Source of the DNA: Candidatus Iainarchaeum sp.
Lineage (GTDB): Archaea > Micrarchaeota > Micrarchaeia > Anstonellales > Bilamarchaeaceae
Direction of reading: 5' to 3'
DNA: 64,000 bases
Assembly: GCA_028714535.1 (NCBI GenBank)
Contig: JAQTME010000006.1
Span: 1 to 64,000 of the forward strand
Position numbers and translations under genes: made by a program
The notes under the pieces: model-generated
The model's database searches: none
Told to the model about the DNA's origin: nothing
The model's input: the letters and a program-made list of their open reading frames with translations, nothing else
Part shown: piece by piece, positions 40,094 to 49,429 of the stretch
Position numbering within the stretch: the first letter of the stretch is position 1
How the letters are laid out: each line of letters opens with the position of its first letter

Positions 40094-43000
40094 TCACTGG
40101 CTGGGCGGCGCCTCTTTTTCTGCCCCTCTGCTGCGGCCCCGATGCCTGAGGTATACGACCAGGCTGACGACAATTATGAGCAGGATCATGAGCCAGAACT
40201 GCGATTTAACGATGGCGTTGTATATCACCGTGGCAGGGGGGAGTTCCTCCTCCAGCCCCGGTGCGCGTGCAGCTAATATGCTGACAGCCCTGCTCTCCCT
40301 CACCAGCGTCACCGTGTAGGTGCCGTTCTCGTTGAGCGTGAGGTTGAATTGGCCGTTGGCATCGGTATTGGCGCTGCTTTTCGCTCCTGAGGGCGATGAC
40401 AGCGCAAGTACGCAGGAAACACATGGCCCCGAGGGGTAGGTGACCGTGATTGTTTTGTTTTCACCGACAAAGTCCTTGCCGGTGACGGTTATGAGCGCCG
40501 GGGGCGTGCACTGGCGGTTTATGCAGATGTCGCCCTGCGGGCACAGCGGGCAGCCAGGCTCAGGCCCGCAGGCATATGTGACCCAGGCGTGACCGGCAGC
40601 ATAGCCGCATTTGCCGGTCACATCGGCGCAGGCTGCGTTGTTGCAGAACTGCGTCGCCATGCACTGCTCGCTGGTGTTGCATTCCCCGCCGGGCGCCACG
40701 GGCGGCGGGCTGCCGCCTCCTGGGCCGGGCTGCAGGACGCATGCGTTGTTGCTGCATGACCTGCCTTCACCGCAATCCGAGTCCCGGCAGCAGGCGTATG
40801 CGGAGCAGCGGTGGTTTTCCACCCTCCCGCAGTCGCACGCCACCGCCCTGCAGGTGCCGGCAGCCACGCCGGCGGACAGGTCGCAATACTCGGCTGCGTT
40901 GCATTGGTCGTCGGATGCGCATTCGAACGCATACATGCAGACGCCTCCTTTGCACACCTCGCCCTGGCGGCAGTCGCTGTCTGCAGCGCACTGCAGCGGC
41001 AAGGGGGCCGAGCAGGTGTGGTTGTTCTGGCATATCTGGCCTGCAGGGCATTGTGAATCAAGGCAGCAGGCGTAAGCGATGCACTGGTGGTTCTGGACCA
41101 GCCCGCAGGCGCATGGCACCGCAGTGCAGGCGCCGCCGATGCACGTATCGCTGTCGGAGCAGTCGGCATCAACCGAGCATTCCGGAGAGGAGGGAGGCGG
41201 TGAAGACGGCTCTGCCACCCTGGAGAAGTCCCGCAGTTCGCTGGTGCCCGTGTTGGCCGAGCTGTCAGTGCAGGCCACGCTCCAGTTGTGGCCGCCCAGG
41301 GCGATGCCTGTGATTACGAAGCTAGTGGGCGTGCCGTTGAGCACCGAGCTGTTCGTCTGGTTGGAGGCGCCGTCAAGGAAGACTGAGCAGTTCAGGATGG
41401 CGCTCGTGTCGTCCACGGCAGTGAACGTGAATGTCAGGGTGCCTGGCGTCAATGCGGAATTGTTGGCAGGGGAGGAAAGGGTGACTATGGGCGGGGCGGT
41501 GTCGTTGAACTGCAATATGCCGAACGTGCTGAACCCCGAGAGGTTGGAAAGCCGCAGGGTGTTCGTGGCCGTGTCAGGGGTCCCGTTCACAAGCGTCCAG
41601 CCTGCGCCGTATTCCCATAGCGTGAAGCGCGATTCGTTGTAGCCGGGAAGCTCGCCGTCCGTCCAACTCCAGGCGATGGAGTCGATGGACGGTGCGCCGG
41701 AGCCGGAGATGTTAATGAACTTGTTTGCAAAGGCGCCGTAGGTCGCGGGGATGGGGGCCGGACGGGAGGACCACTCGATGGAATATGACTCGCCTGGGCC
41801 GACGCTGTCGTTGAGTGAGAGGCTGGTGAAGTTCTGGAAGCTGCCGGCGCGGTTGTCGAATGTGATATTGGAGAGGTTGACGCTGATTGCAGAGCCGCCT
41901 GCGCCCACCCCAAAGTCTGCGGCGTTGTTGTAGTAATATTCGCCGGTAAATGTGTTGTTGGGGCCAGAGTCGACGGAGGCGCCATGATCCGAGTTATTGT
42001 AGGCGGTGTTGCTGATGAAGCGGTTGTTGGGGCTGGAGAAGACGGCGAAGCCATAGTTGTTGTTGAAGGCGAAGTTGTTGATGAGGGTGCTGCTGTCGGA
42101 GCCTGACATGAAGGTGAAGGCGTAGAGGGTATTGCGGACGGTGTTGTTTGTGAAGGTGTTGTAGGAACCGGAGTTTAGATAAAAACCGTCTTGTGAATTG
42201 TTGTAGGCGGTGTTGTTTGTGAAGTTGTTGTAGGAACCGGAAGCGATGTAAAAGTCAGCATTGGGGTTGTTGAAGGCGGTGTTGTTGGTGAAGGTGTTGT
42301 TGTTGGCGGATGAGAGGATGAAGCCAAAAACATTATTGCCATAGGCCGTGTTGTCGGCAATGCCGTTGCTGCTGGAAGCGACGATATCGAAGCCATAATT
42401 GGTGTTGTTACAGGCCAGGTTGTTGGCAATAGTATTATTGTCGGACGCGGTGTTAAGCAGGAACCCCTGGTAGGTATTGTTGCATGCGGTGCTGCCCGTG
42501 ATTGTGTTGCCGGTGCCGGCGACTAGGCCGAAGCCGTTGGTATTGTTGAATGCGCCGTCATCGGTCAGGTTGTTGCCGGAGGAGCCGGAGATAATATAGA
42601 AACCGAACTGCGGGCTGCCACGCGCGGTGTTGTTGGCAAGGGTGTTGTTTGAGCACGCCTGGAGATAGAAACCGGAATTTGAGTTGTTGTATGCCGTGTT
42701 GTTGGTGAAGTTGCCGCCGTTGCTGGAGAAGAGGTCGAAGCCGCTGAGGAGGTTGTCGTAGGCGGTGTTGTTGGCGAGGCGGTTGTTTGAGCTGGAGGAG
42801 AGGTAGAAGCCGCTGAAGGAGTTGCCGTAGGCGCTGTTGCCCGTGAAATTCATGCTGCCGGAGGATGTGAGCTGGAAGCCGTTGCCGGTGTTGTTGCGCG
42901 CATTGTTGTTGGTGAGGTTGTTGTTATTCGAGGCGGTGCTTAATGCGAAGCCCACGCCGTTGATGCCGTAGGCGGAGTTGTTGGCGAGCGTATTGTTCTG

Positions 43001-44101
43001 GGCGTCATTTAATGAGAACCCCGAATCGAAGCCGTCATAGGCGCTATTGTTGGTAAGGGCATTGTTGTTGCCGGACTGGAGTGTAAAGCCGCCGCTGTTG
43101 TTGTATGCGGAGTTGCCGGTGAGGTTGTTGCCGGAGTTGCCCAGGAAGTAGAAGCCGGGGTAGGGGTGGTTGTATGCCGTGTTGTTGACGAGAGTGTTGT
43201 TGGAACAGGAGAAGAGGTCGTAGCCGCTGAGGAGGGTGTCGCTGGAGGTGTTGTTGATGAGGTTGCTGTAGTCTGGGCCGGTGTCGATTACGAAACCGGC
43301 GCCGGTGTTGTTGTAGGCGGAGTTGCCGGTCAGGTTGTTGCCGGAGCTGGAATTGAGGTAGAACCCCCTGCCGGAATTGTCATATGCGCTGTTGCCGGTG
43401 AGGACGTTGTCCGTGCTGGAGGTGACGAAATAGAAGCCGGAGCTGGCACTGCTGAAGGCGGTGTTGCTGGTGAAATTGTTGCCTGGGCTGGCATCCAGGT
43501 AGAAGCCGTAACTGTTTCCGTAAGCGGTGTTGTTGACATATGTGTTGTTGGTGGAGCCGCCGTCGAGCCAGAAGCCGTAATCGGGAGCGTTGTCATAGGC
43601 GCTGTTGTTGGCCACGGTGTTGTTGTTGGATTGCGATATGAAGAAGCCATTGCTGTTATTGTATGCGGTGTTTTTGATGATGATGTTGCCGGGAACATTC
43701 CCGAAGACATAGAAGCCGTTGAACGAGTTGTTGAAGGCCGTGTTGTTGGCCAGTGTCACATTAGAGGAGGAAAAAAGCTCGATTCCGCGGCCGTAGCCGG
43801 ACATGGTGCAGTTCCTTATGGTCAGGTTGGTGACGCCCAATAGCGAGGTGGCTATGGCCTCCGTAGTGCCGATGGTGCCGTTGTTCGTGATGCTGAAGCC
43901 GTTGCAGTCCAGCACCACGTCATTGGCATTCACCAGGATGCATACGACTCTGGAGCCGGACGGGTTGGGCGCGCCGGTGAGGCTGGCATTGAGCACGTAG
44001 GTGTCGGCACTGGAGAGGATTGCGCAGGTGGAAACGTTCGTGGCGAGGGCTGAGCTTGCCAGAAGCAGAAGCCCCAGTAGCAATGCTGTTTTCCGCATCA
44101 A
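40094..44101 (-). CDS. 1335-aa NosD-like beta-helix surface protein with Cys-rich repeats and C-terminal anchor
   Basis: MMRKTALLLGLLLLASSALA signal; dozens of NNTAYNNSxxGFYL repeats; C-term TM. Confidence 0.9.
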   Translation of the reverse strand: MMRKTALLLGLLLLASSALATNVSTCAILSSADTYVLNASLTGAPNPSGSRVVCILVNANDVVLDCNGFSITNNGTIGTTEAIATSLLGVTNLTIRNCTMSGYGRGIELFSSSNVTLANNTAFNNSFNGFYVFGNVPGNIIIKNTAYNNSNGFFISQSNNNTVANNSAYDNAPDYGFWLDGGSTNNTYVNNTAYGNSYGFYLDASPGNNFTSNTAFSSASSGFYFVTSSTDNVLTGNSAYDNSGRGFYLNSSSGNNLTGNSAYNNTGAGFVIDTGPDYSNLINNTSSDTLLSGYDLFSCSNNTLVNNTAYNHPYPGFYFLGNSGNNLTGNSAYNNSGGFTLQSGNNNALTNNSAYDGFDSGFSLNDAQNNTLANNSAYGINGVGFALSTASNNNNLTNNNARNNTGNGFQLTSSGSMNFTGNSAYGNSFSGFYLSSSSNNRLANNTAYDNLLSGFDLFSSNGGNFTNNTAYNNSNSGFYLQACSNNTLANNTARGSPQFGFYIISGSSGNNLTDDGAFNNTNGFGLVAGTGNTITGSTACNNTYQGFLLNTASDNNTIANNLACNNTNYGFDIVASSSNGIADNTAYGNNVFGFILSSANNNTFTNNTAFNNPNADFYIASGSYNNFTNNTAYNNSQDGFYLNSGSYNTFTNNTVRNTLYAFTFMSGSDSSTLINNFAFNNNYGFAVFSSPNNRFISNTAYNNSDHGASVDSGPNNTFTGEYYYNNAADFGVGAGGSAISVNLSNITFDNRAGSFQNFTSLSLNDSVGPGESYSIEWSSRPAPIPATYGAFANKFINISGSGAPSIDSIAWSWTDGELPGYNESRFTLWEYGAGWTLVNGTPDTATNTLRLSNLSGFSTFGILQFNDTAPPIVTLSSPANNSALTPGTLTFTFTAVDDTSAILNCSVFLDGASNQTNSSVLNGTPTSFVITGIALGGHNWSVACTDSSANTGTSELRDFSRVAEPSSPPPSSPECSVDADCSDSDTCIGGACTAVPCACGLVQNHQCIAYACCLDSQCPAGQICQNNHTCSAPLPLQCAADSDCRQGEVCKGGVCMYAFECASDDQCNAAEYCDLSAGVAAGTCRAVACDCGRVENHRCSAYACCRDSDCGEGRSCSNNACVLQPGPGGGSPPPVAPGGECNTSEQCMATQFCNNAACADVTGKCGYAAGHAWVTYACGPEPGCPLCPQGDICINRQCTPPALITVTGKDFVGENKTITVTYPSGPCVSCVLALSSPSGAKSSANTDANGQFNLTLNENGTYTVTLVRESRAVSILAARAPGLEEELPPATVIYNAIVKSQFWLMILLIIVVSLVVYLRHRGRSRGAEKEAPPSQ
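41274..41426. repeat. 153-bp perfect repeat, copy 2
   Basis: Identical to 37274-37426. Confidence 0.95.
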
Positions 44102-44199
44102 TAGTATTGATGCCGAGGCGAGATTTTAATTGTTCTGATGGCGCCCTGGAAAGCCAAGAGTTAAGAATTTTGACGGATTTATCCGCCCGGGAGGATATC

Positions 44200-44895
44200 A
44201 TGGCAACGCTTGACAACGCGATAATAGCATCCTATGAGAAGGGCGGCAAGAAGTTCGAGATCTACGTGGATCCGGACGCGGCCTATGCATGGCTCGACAA
44301 GCGCAAGACCGACTTCAAGAACATGCTCGTCGCAGAAGAGATATATTCCGACGCGAGGAAGGCGGAGAAGGCCAAGCCGCCCGATGTGCTGGCGGTGTTC
44401 GGCACCAACGACATCATGGCCGTGCTGGAATTCATCATGAAGAACGGCGAGGTCCAGCTGACCACCGAGCAGAAGAGGAAGAAGGCAGAGGAAAAACGGA
44501 AGCAGATAGTCGCCATACTGCTCCGCGAGGCCATTGACCCGCGCACCAAGGCGCCGCACACCCAGATAAGGCTGGAGAACGCCATGGAGCAGGCCAGGAT
44601 ACACGTGGACCCGTTCAAGGACGCCCGCGAGCAGCTGGACGACGTAGTGAAGGAGCTGCGGCCCATACTGCCTATGAAGTTCGAGAAGCTGAAGATTGCG
44701 GTGAAGATACCTGCGGCGTTCGCCCACAAGTGCTATGGCACGCTGAAGAACTACGGCATGCAGCGCGAGGAGTGGACCAAGGCCGGCGACCTCATCGCAG
44801 TCGTGGAGATATTCGGCGGCATGCAGGGGGAGTTCTACGACAAGCTGAACAAGCTCACCGGCGGCCAGGTGGAGACCAAGCAGTTGCCGGGCTGA
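44200..44895 (+). CDS. sbds: SBDS-family ribosome maturation protein
   Basis: ASYEKGGKKFEIYVDPDAAYAW; VFGTNDIMAVLEFIMKNGEVQLT. Confidence 0.94.
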   Translation: MATLDNAIIASYEKGGKKFEIYVDPDAAYAWLDKRKTDFKNMLVAEEIYSDARKAEKAKPPDVLAVFGTNDIMAVLEFIMKNGEVQLTTEQKRKKAEEKRKQIVAILLREAIDPRTKAPHTQIRLENAMEQARIHVDPFKDAREQLDDVVKELRPILPMKFEKLKIAVKIPAAFAHKCYGTLKNYGMQREEWTKAGDLIAVVEIFGGMQGEFYDKLNKLTGGQVETKQLPG

Positions 44896-44947
44896 AATGG
44901 GGCTAATTAAAAATCTTTTCTTTCAATAAAATTGCTGTACGAGACAC

Positions 44948-44984
44948 AAAAAGGAGATCCACACTAAAAGAATCTCTTTTTGAA
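44948..44984 (+). other. Long imperfect hairpin upstream of rrp4
   Basis: AAAAAGGAGAT...ATCTCTTTTT inverted repeat overlapping the predicted TTG start. Confidence 0.5.
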
Positions 44985-45759
44985 TTGCCAGGACTTCCGT
45001 TCTGCGGAAGCTGGAACCAACGAGGTTTTGAAATTGGAATATGACAGCGGGGCTGCTAAGCCCCAGGCAGAAGAGGGTTTTGTCAGGGACAAAAAAATCG
45101 TTTTGCCCGGAGAGAAGATAGCGGAGGGGAAGCTGAACCTGCCCAATACGTTCACCGAAGGCAATGAGACGTTCGCAGCGGTGATAGGCATGCTAGACAG
45201 CGAGGGCAGGTACATACCGCTCGAGAACCGCTACCGCCCGTCCGTGGGCGACATAGTGGTCGGCATCGTCACCGACGTGCGCCACGCGGGCTACGAGGTG
45301 GACCTGAACCTCCCGGAAGGCGGGTTCATACCCACGCGCGACATGCGCATCAACCTGCAGCTAGGCGACTTCGTCATCTGCAAGGTAAAGATGGTGAACG
45401 AGGTCGGCGACGTGGACCTGGGCGAGGTGCGCAGGCTGCCGAAAGGGAAGATAGTGGAGTTCCCGTCGGCCAAGGTCCCGAGGCTCATAGGCCGCAAGAG
45501 CAGCATGCTCATGCTCCTCAAGGACTATGCGGGCGGGGACATCATGGTCGGCAACAACGGCCTGGTCTGGATAAGCGAGAGGAGCGACATGCCTCTCGTG
45601 CTCAAGGCCATAAAGCTCATAGAGAAGAAGGCGCACAAGTCAGGGCTTACTGACGAGGTCGCGTCCATGCTCAGGGCAGAGCGCGGCGAGAGGCCTGCGC
45701 CGGCGGCCCCTGAGGCTGAAGGCAGGGAAGAGGAAGGTGAACAATATGTCAGACAGTGA
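44980..45759 (+). CDS. rrp4: Exosome subunit Rrp4 (start uncertain)
   Basis: KIVLPGEKIAEGKLNLPNTF, S1 and KH domains; TTG start in the track. Confidence 0.92.
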   Translation: MNCQDFRSAEAGTNEVLKLEYDSGAAKPQAEEGFVRDKKIVLPGEKIAEGKLNLPNTFTEGNETFAAVIGMLDSEGRYIPLENRYRPSVGDIVVGIVTDVRHAGYEVDLNLPEGGFIPTRDMRINLQLGDFVICKVKMVNEVGDVDLGEVRRLPKGKIVEFPSAKVPRLIGRKSSMLMLLKDYAGGDIMVGNNGLVWISERSDMPLVLKAIKLIEKKAHKSGLTDEVASMLRAERGERPAPAAPEAEGREEEGEQYVRQ

Positions 45760-46492
45760 AGGCAAGGTACAGCTTATAATAGACGGAAAAAGGCTTGACG
45801 GCAGGAGCCCTGATGACCTCAGGAACCTGCGCATACAGGCGGGCGTGCTCGGCGAGGCAGACGGCTCTGCGTTCGTCCAGTGGGGAGGCAACAAGGTGAT
45901 TTGCGGCGTATACGGCCCGCGCGAGTGCATCCCGAGGCATGACATAAACCCGTACCGCGCGGTGATAAAGTGCAGGTACATGATGTCGCCGTTCGCGTCG
46001 CTGGAGGAGCACGGCAGGAGCGGCCCGTCAAGGCGCAGCACCGAGCTCTCCAAGGTCATACGGGAGGTTTTCGAGAACCTGATAATCGCGGAGCGTTTCC
46101 CGAACACGCAGATAGACATCTACATCGACGTGCTGCAGGCGGAGGGAGGGACGCGGACCGCGTCGGTGACCGCCGCCGCGGTCGCGCTGGCGAACGCAGG
46201 CATACCGATGAAGGACATGGTATCCGCCGTGGCTGTCGGCAAGGCGGGAAACGTCCTGCTGGTGGACCTCGGCAAGGCCGAGGACAACTTCGGCCAGAGC
46301 GACATGCCGGTGGCGATATCGGCCAGGGACAAGAAGATACTGCTGCTGCAGATGGACGGCATGCTCACGAGGGAAGAGATTAAGACCATGCTCGACATGG
46401 CGGAGCGCGGCTGCGGCAAGCTCAACCAGGAGCAGGCCAACGCCCTGAAGAGGTTCTACGAGGAGGGCGAGGAAGCCAAGTTCAGGATGTGA
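45746..46492 (+). CDS. rrp41: Exosome subunit Rrp41
   Basis: KRLDGRSPDDLRNLRIQAGVLGEADGSAFVQWGGNKVICGVYGPRE. Confidence 0.95.
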   Translation: MSDSEGKVQLIIDGKRLDGRSPDDLRNLRIQAGVLGEADGSAFVQWGGNKVICGVYGPRECIPRHDINPYRAVIKCRYMMSPFASLEEHGRSGPSRRSTELSKVIREVFENLIIAERFPNTQIDIYIDVLQAEGGTRTASVTAAAVALANAGIPMKDMVSAVAVGKAGNVLLVDLGKAEDNFGQSDMPVAISARDKKILLLQMDGMLTREEIKTMLDMAERGCGKLNQEQANALKRFYEEGEEAKFRM

Positions 46493-46497
46493 TTACG

Positions 46498-47289
46498 ATG
46501 GGTGAAGAAGCAAGGGACATGATAATGTCGCACATAAGAAGGGACATACTCAGCAACACGCTCAGCAAGGGCACAAGGTTCGACGGCAGGGGCTTCGACG
46601 AATACCGCAAGATAGAGGTGCAGCGCGGCGTGCTGGACAGCGCGGAAGGGTCTGCGCTGGCCACCATAGGCGAGACCAAGGTGCTCGTGTCGTCCAAGTT
46701 CGACATCGTGAAGCCGTTCGCAGACAGGCCCAAGGAGGGCGTGCTGGTTACGAACGGCGAGCTGCTCCCGCTGGCATCGCCGCTGTTCGAGCCGGGCCCG
46801 CCGAACGAGAACTCAATAGAGCTCGCGAGGGTCGTGGACCGTGCGGTGAGGAGCTGCGAGTGCATAGACCTGGGTTCGTTCTACGTGGATGAGGACAAGG
46901 TGCTGGGCATCTACCTGGACATCTACGTGCTCAACTACGCAGGCAATTTCATCGATGCGGCGACGCTGGCCGCGACCGCTGCGCTCATGGACACGAAAAG
47001 GCCGAAAGTCGAGAACGGCAAGATAGTCAGGGGCCAGTACACAGGCCCGCTCAACCCGACCGCGCTCCCGATATCGACGACCATGATAAAGGTGGGCAAC
47101 ACCTGGCTCGTGGACCCGTCAAGGGAGGAAGAGCGCGTGAAGGAGACCGTGCTCACCATCGCGACAACCGAAAAGCACGTTTGTGCGGTCCAGAAGGGCA
47201 AGGGCTCGCTCACAAAGGACGAGTTCCTCTCGGCGATAGACATAGCTTTTAAAAGAGGGAACGACATAAGAAAAATGCTAAAGGGGTAG
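46498..47289 (+). CDS. rrp42: Exosome subunit Rrp42
   Basis: RFDGRGFDEYRKIEVQRGVLDSAEGSALATIGETKVLVS. Confidence 0.95.
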   Translation: MGEEARDMIMSHIRRDILSNTLSKGTRFDGRGFDEYRKIEVQRGVLDSAEGSALATIGETKVLVSSKFDIVKPFADRPKEGVLVTNGELLPLASPLFEPGPPNENSIELARVVDRAVRSCECIDLGSFYVDEDKVLGIYLDIYVLNYAGNFIDAATLAATAALMDTKRPKVENGKIVRGQYTGPLNPTALPISTTMIKVGNTWLVDPSREEERVKETVLTIATTEKHVCAVQKGKGSLTKDEFLSAIDIAFKRGNDIRKMLKG

Positions 47290-47295
47290 AGGCAG

Positions 47296-47529
47296 ATGCG
47301 CACACAGAAATTCGGAGCTTCAATCAGGAAACTGGTGGACAAGGCCATAACCGCCAAGCGCGCCAGGTACGAATGCCCTAAATGCCACAAGCTCAAGGTC
47401 AAGAGGGCCGGCACTGCCAAGTGGAACTGCAGGTCATGCGGCGCCATTTTCGCAGGCGGAGCCTATTCGTTCAAGACCGAGGCCGGCGAGATAGCCGCGC
47501 GCGTGGCGCTTGAATACGCAAAAGAGTGA
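47296..47529 (+). CDS. rpl37ae: Ribosomal protein eL43 (L37Ae)
   Basis: YECPKCHKLKVKRAGTAKWNCRSCGAIFAGGAY. Confidence 0.93.
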   Translation: MRTQKFGASIRKLVDKAITAKRARYECPKCHKLKVKRAGTAKWNCRSCGAIFAGGAYSFKTEAGEIAARVALEYAKE

Positions 47530-47533
47530 TAGG

Positions 47534-47668
47534 ATGGCGGAATACACAGACATAAAGACGGGAACGACAGTGAACGTGACCGGGGACAAGTTCAACTTCC
47601 CCACCACAGGCGCGAAGATCCTTCTCAAGAAGAGGCCGCCGATTGCCAAAGAGGTAAAGACGGACTGA
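47534..47668 (+). CDS. rpoP: RNA polymerase subunit RpoP-like, lacking zinc-binding cysteines
   Basis: 44 aa MAEYTDIKTGTTVNVTGDKFNFPTTGAKILLKKRPPIAKEVKTD; KILLKKRPP.AKEVK matches the RpoP C-terminus; syntenic position; absent from ORF track. Confidence 0.7.
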   Translation: MAEYTDIKTGTTVNVTGDKFNFPTTGAKILLKKRPPIAKEVKTD

Positions 47669-47901
47669 TGTTCACCACAAGCCGGTACGCGGGCCCCGCA
47701 ACACGCCGCATGGCGAGGAAACTGGCCGAGGAGGCCGGCGAGCCTTTCGTGGCGAGGGGCAAGCGGACCGTGGCGCAGCTCGCCGCGCTGGCAAGGAAGA
47801 TGGGCGAGGAGCGCGTTTCCATATTGGAGGAACGCGGGAAAACGCCGGGGAAAACCGCCGTGGTGCGGGTTTCGGAGACCGGCGAGTGGGAATGGGTATG
47901 A
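47668..47901 (+). CDS. Truncated Brix/Imp4-like protein
   Basis: MFTTSRYAGPATRRMARKLAEEAGEPFVARGKRTVAQLAALARKMGEERVSILEERGKTPGKTAVVRVSETGEWEWV; position in exosome operon. Confidence 0.7.
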   Translation: MFTTSRYAGPATRRMARKLAEEAGEPFVARGKRTVAQLAALARKMGEERVSILEERGKTPGKTAVVRVSETGEWEWV

Positions 47902-48137
47902 AGTGCCTCATAGAAGCTGGCTTCCCTGATGCGGCGGCCGCCAGGGCTGCCATGGCCGCGCTTGCGCACGAAGGCGCAGCGGGCGGGAGGTCCTCGGCGA
48001 CGCTCGATGCGAACGGGAAAACGCTGGCGATACGCATTGAGGCACGGGATGCCGTGGCGCTGCGCGCCGCAGCAAATGCATATTTAAGGGCGCTTGCAGT
48101 ATTTGAAGGCGTCGAAAGGGGTGCGAATGATGACTAA
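47898..48137 (+). CDS. KEOPS subunit Pcc1-like
   Basis: Length, position between Brix and prefoldin beta, and C-terminal ALRAAANAYLRALAVFEGV. Confidence 0.7.
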   Translation: MKCLIEAGFPDAAAARAAMAALAHEGAAGGRSSATLDANGKTLAIRIEARDAVALRAAANAYLRALAVFEGVERGANDD

Positions 48138-48495
48138 CGGCAGGAAAGACAACGAAGACCTGAACAGGAGCCTTGTGGAATACGAGAACATGGAGAAACA
48201 GCTCGAGGTGCTCCTCATCCAGAAGCACCAGCTGCAGCTGCAGTCCAACGAGGTAAGGCACGCGCTCGATGAGCTCAAGAAGGCCAGCGGCGAGGTATAC
48301 CGCTCGGTGGGCGCCATAATGCTCCACACGACAAAGGAGTCTGCTGAAACCGACCTCAAGGAAAGGCAGGAGATAATAGACGTCAAGCTCAACGCGATCA
48401 ACAAGCAGGAGGAGAAGCTCCGCTCCACGGTCATGGACAGCCAGAAGAAGCTTCAGGAGAAAATGAAGGAGTATGGAAAGGGAGGCAGCAAGTAA
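48127..48495 (+). CDS. pfdB: Prefoldin subunit beta
   Basis: Coiled-coil: LVEYENMEKQLEVLLIQKHQLQLQSNEVRHALDELKKASGEVYRSVGAIMLHTTKES. Confidence 0.9.
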   Translation: MMTNGRKDNEDLNRSLVEYENMEKQLEVLLIQKHQLQLQSNEVRHALDELKKASGEVYRSVGAIMLHTTKESAETDLKERQEIIDVKLNAINKQEEKLRSTVMDSQKKLQEKMKEYGKGGSK

Positions 48496-49429
48496 ATTCG
48501 CTGATTTCCTGGCCAAGTACGGCAAGAAGAAGCTTGCCATCGCCACACACTCCAGGGCAGACGCCGACGGCCTCTCATCCGCATTCGCGCTCAGCAGGCA
48601 CCTTCCCGGAAGCGTGATATGCAGCTCTGAGGAGCCTGGCGAGGGCGCGTCCATGCTCGCAGAGAAGCTCGGCATAGGGCTGAAGCAGATATCATCGCTT
48701 TCGAAGAAGGACTTCGAAGGGCTCATTGTCGTCGATACAAGCGCGTACACGCTCCTGCCGGAGGCGCGCGGCTGGAAGCTGCTCCTCATAATAGACCATC
48801 ACAGGGCGGACGGGCGCGACATGAAGGGCGAATTCGCGGTAATAGACGAGAACGCGCCGTCCTCGGCTGAAATCATGGCCAACATGCTGCCGAAGCTGGA
48901 CAGGGAAACCGCGTTCGGGCTGGCGGTCGGCATAATATCGGACGCGGCGCGCTTCAAATCCGCGCGTGCGGATACGTTCGAGACGCTGGCCCGGCTCATG
49001 AAGGGATGGAAGCTCGATTATGCGGAGCTGCTTTCCTACGCTGAGCCTGAGGCCAAGGCAGAGGCGAAGATAGCCATGCTCAAGGCCATGCAGCGGGTGC
49101 AGTTCGTATACGGCGGCGGCTGCCTGGTCGCGACCAGCGAGGTCGGGGGCAACGAGAGCGACGCCGCATCGCTCATCTCAGAGGCCGCGGACGTCGCGTT
49201 CGTGGCCAAGTGGAAGGACCAGGAGAAGGAGACCAGGATATCGGCCAGGGCAGCGAAGCACGTCACCATACCGCTCAACAAGGTCATGGGCGAGGTCGCG
49301 AAGACGCTCGGCGGGGCAGGCGGCGGGCATGCGAAGGCCGCGGGGGCGTCGCTGAAGGCGCACACGGACGAAGCGCTTAAAGAATGCGTTGATACATTCA
49401 TAAGAATCGCAGAGAGGGAGAAAAAATGA
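48473..49429 (+). CDS. DHH/DHHA1-family phosphoesterase (RecJ-like)
   Basis: IATHSRADADGLSSAFAL, LLIIDHHRADG, GGAGGGHAKAAGASL. Confidence 0.9.
   Translation: MEREAASKFADFLAKYGKKKLAIATHSRADADGLSSAFALSRHLPGSVICSSEEPGEGASMLAEKLGIGLKQISSLSKKDFEGLIVVDTSAYTLLPEARGWKLLLIIDHHRADGRDMKGEFAVIDENAPSSAEIMANMLPKLDRETAFGLAVGIISDAARFKSARADTFETLARLMKGWKLDYAELLSYAEPEAKAEAKIAMLKAMQRVQFVYGGGCLVATSEVGGNESDAASLISEAADVAFVAKWKDQEKETRISARAAKHVTIPLNKVMGEVAKTLGGAGGGHAKAAGASLKAHTDEALKECVDTFIRIAEREKK

Noticed and set aside
38000-43800. Repetitive GTTGTTGTA-type DNA considered as a possible CRISPR or minisatellite
   Set aside because: No constant-length direct repeat/spacer pattern; explained by degenerate beta-helix coil codons
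42890-43850. Val/Gly-rich plus ORF 43166-43843 and Thr/Ser-rich minus ORFs in the beta-helix genes
   Set aside because: Alternate-frame readings of NNTAYNNS-type codon repeats
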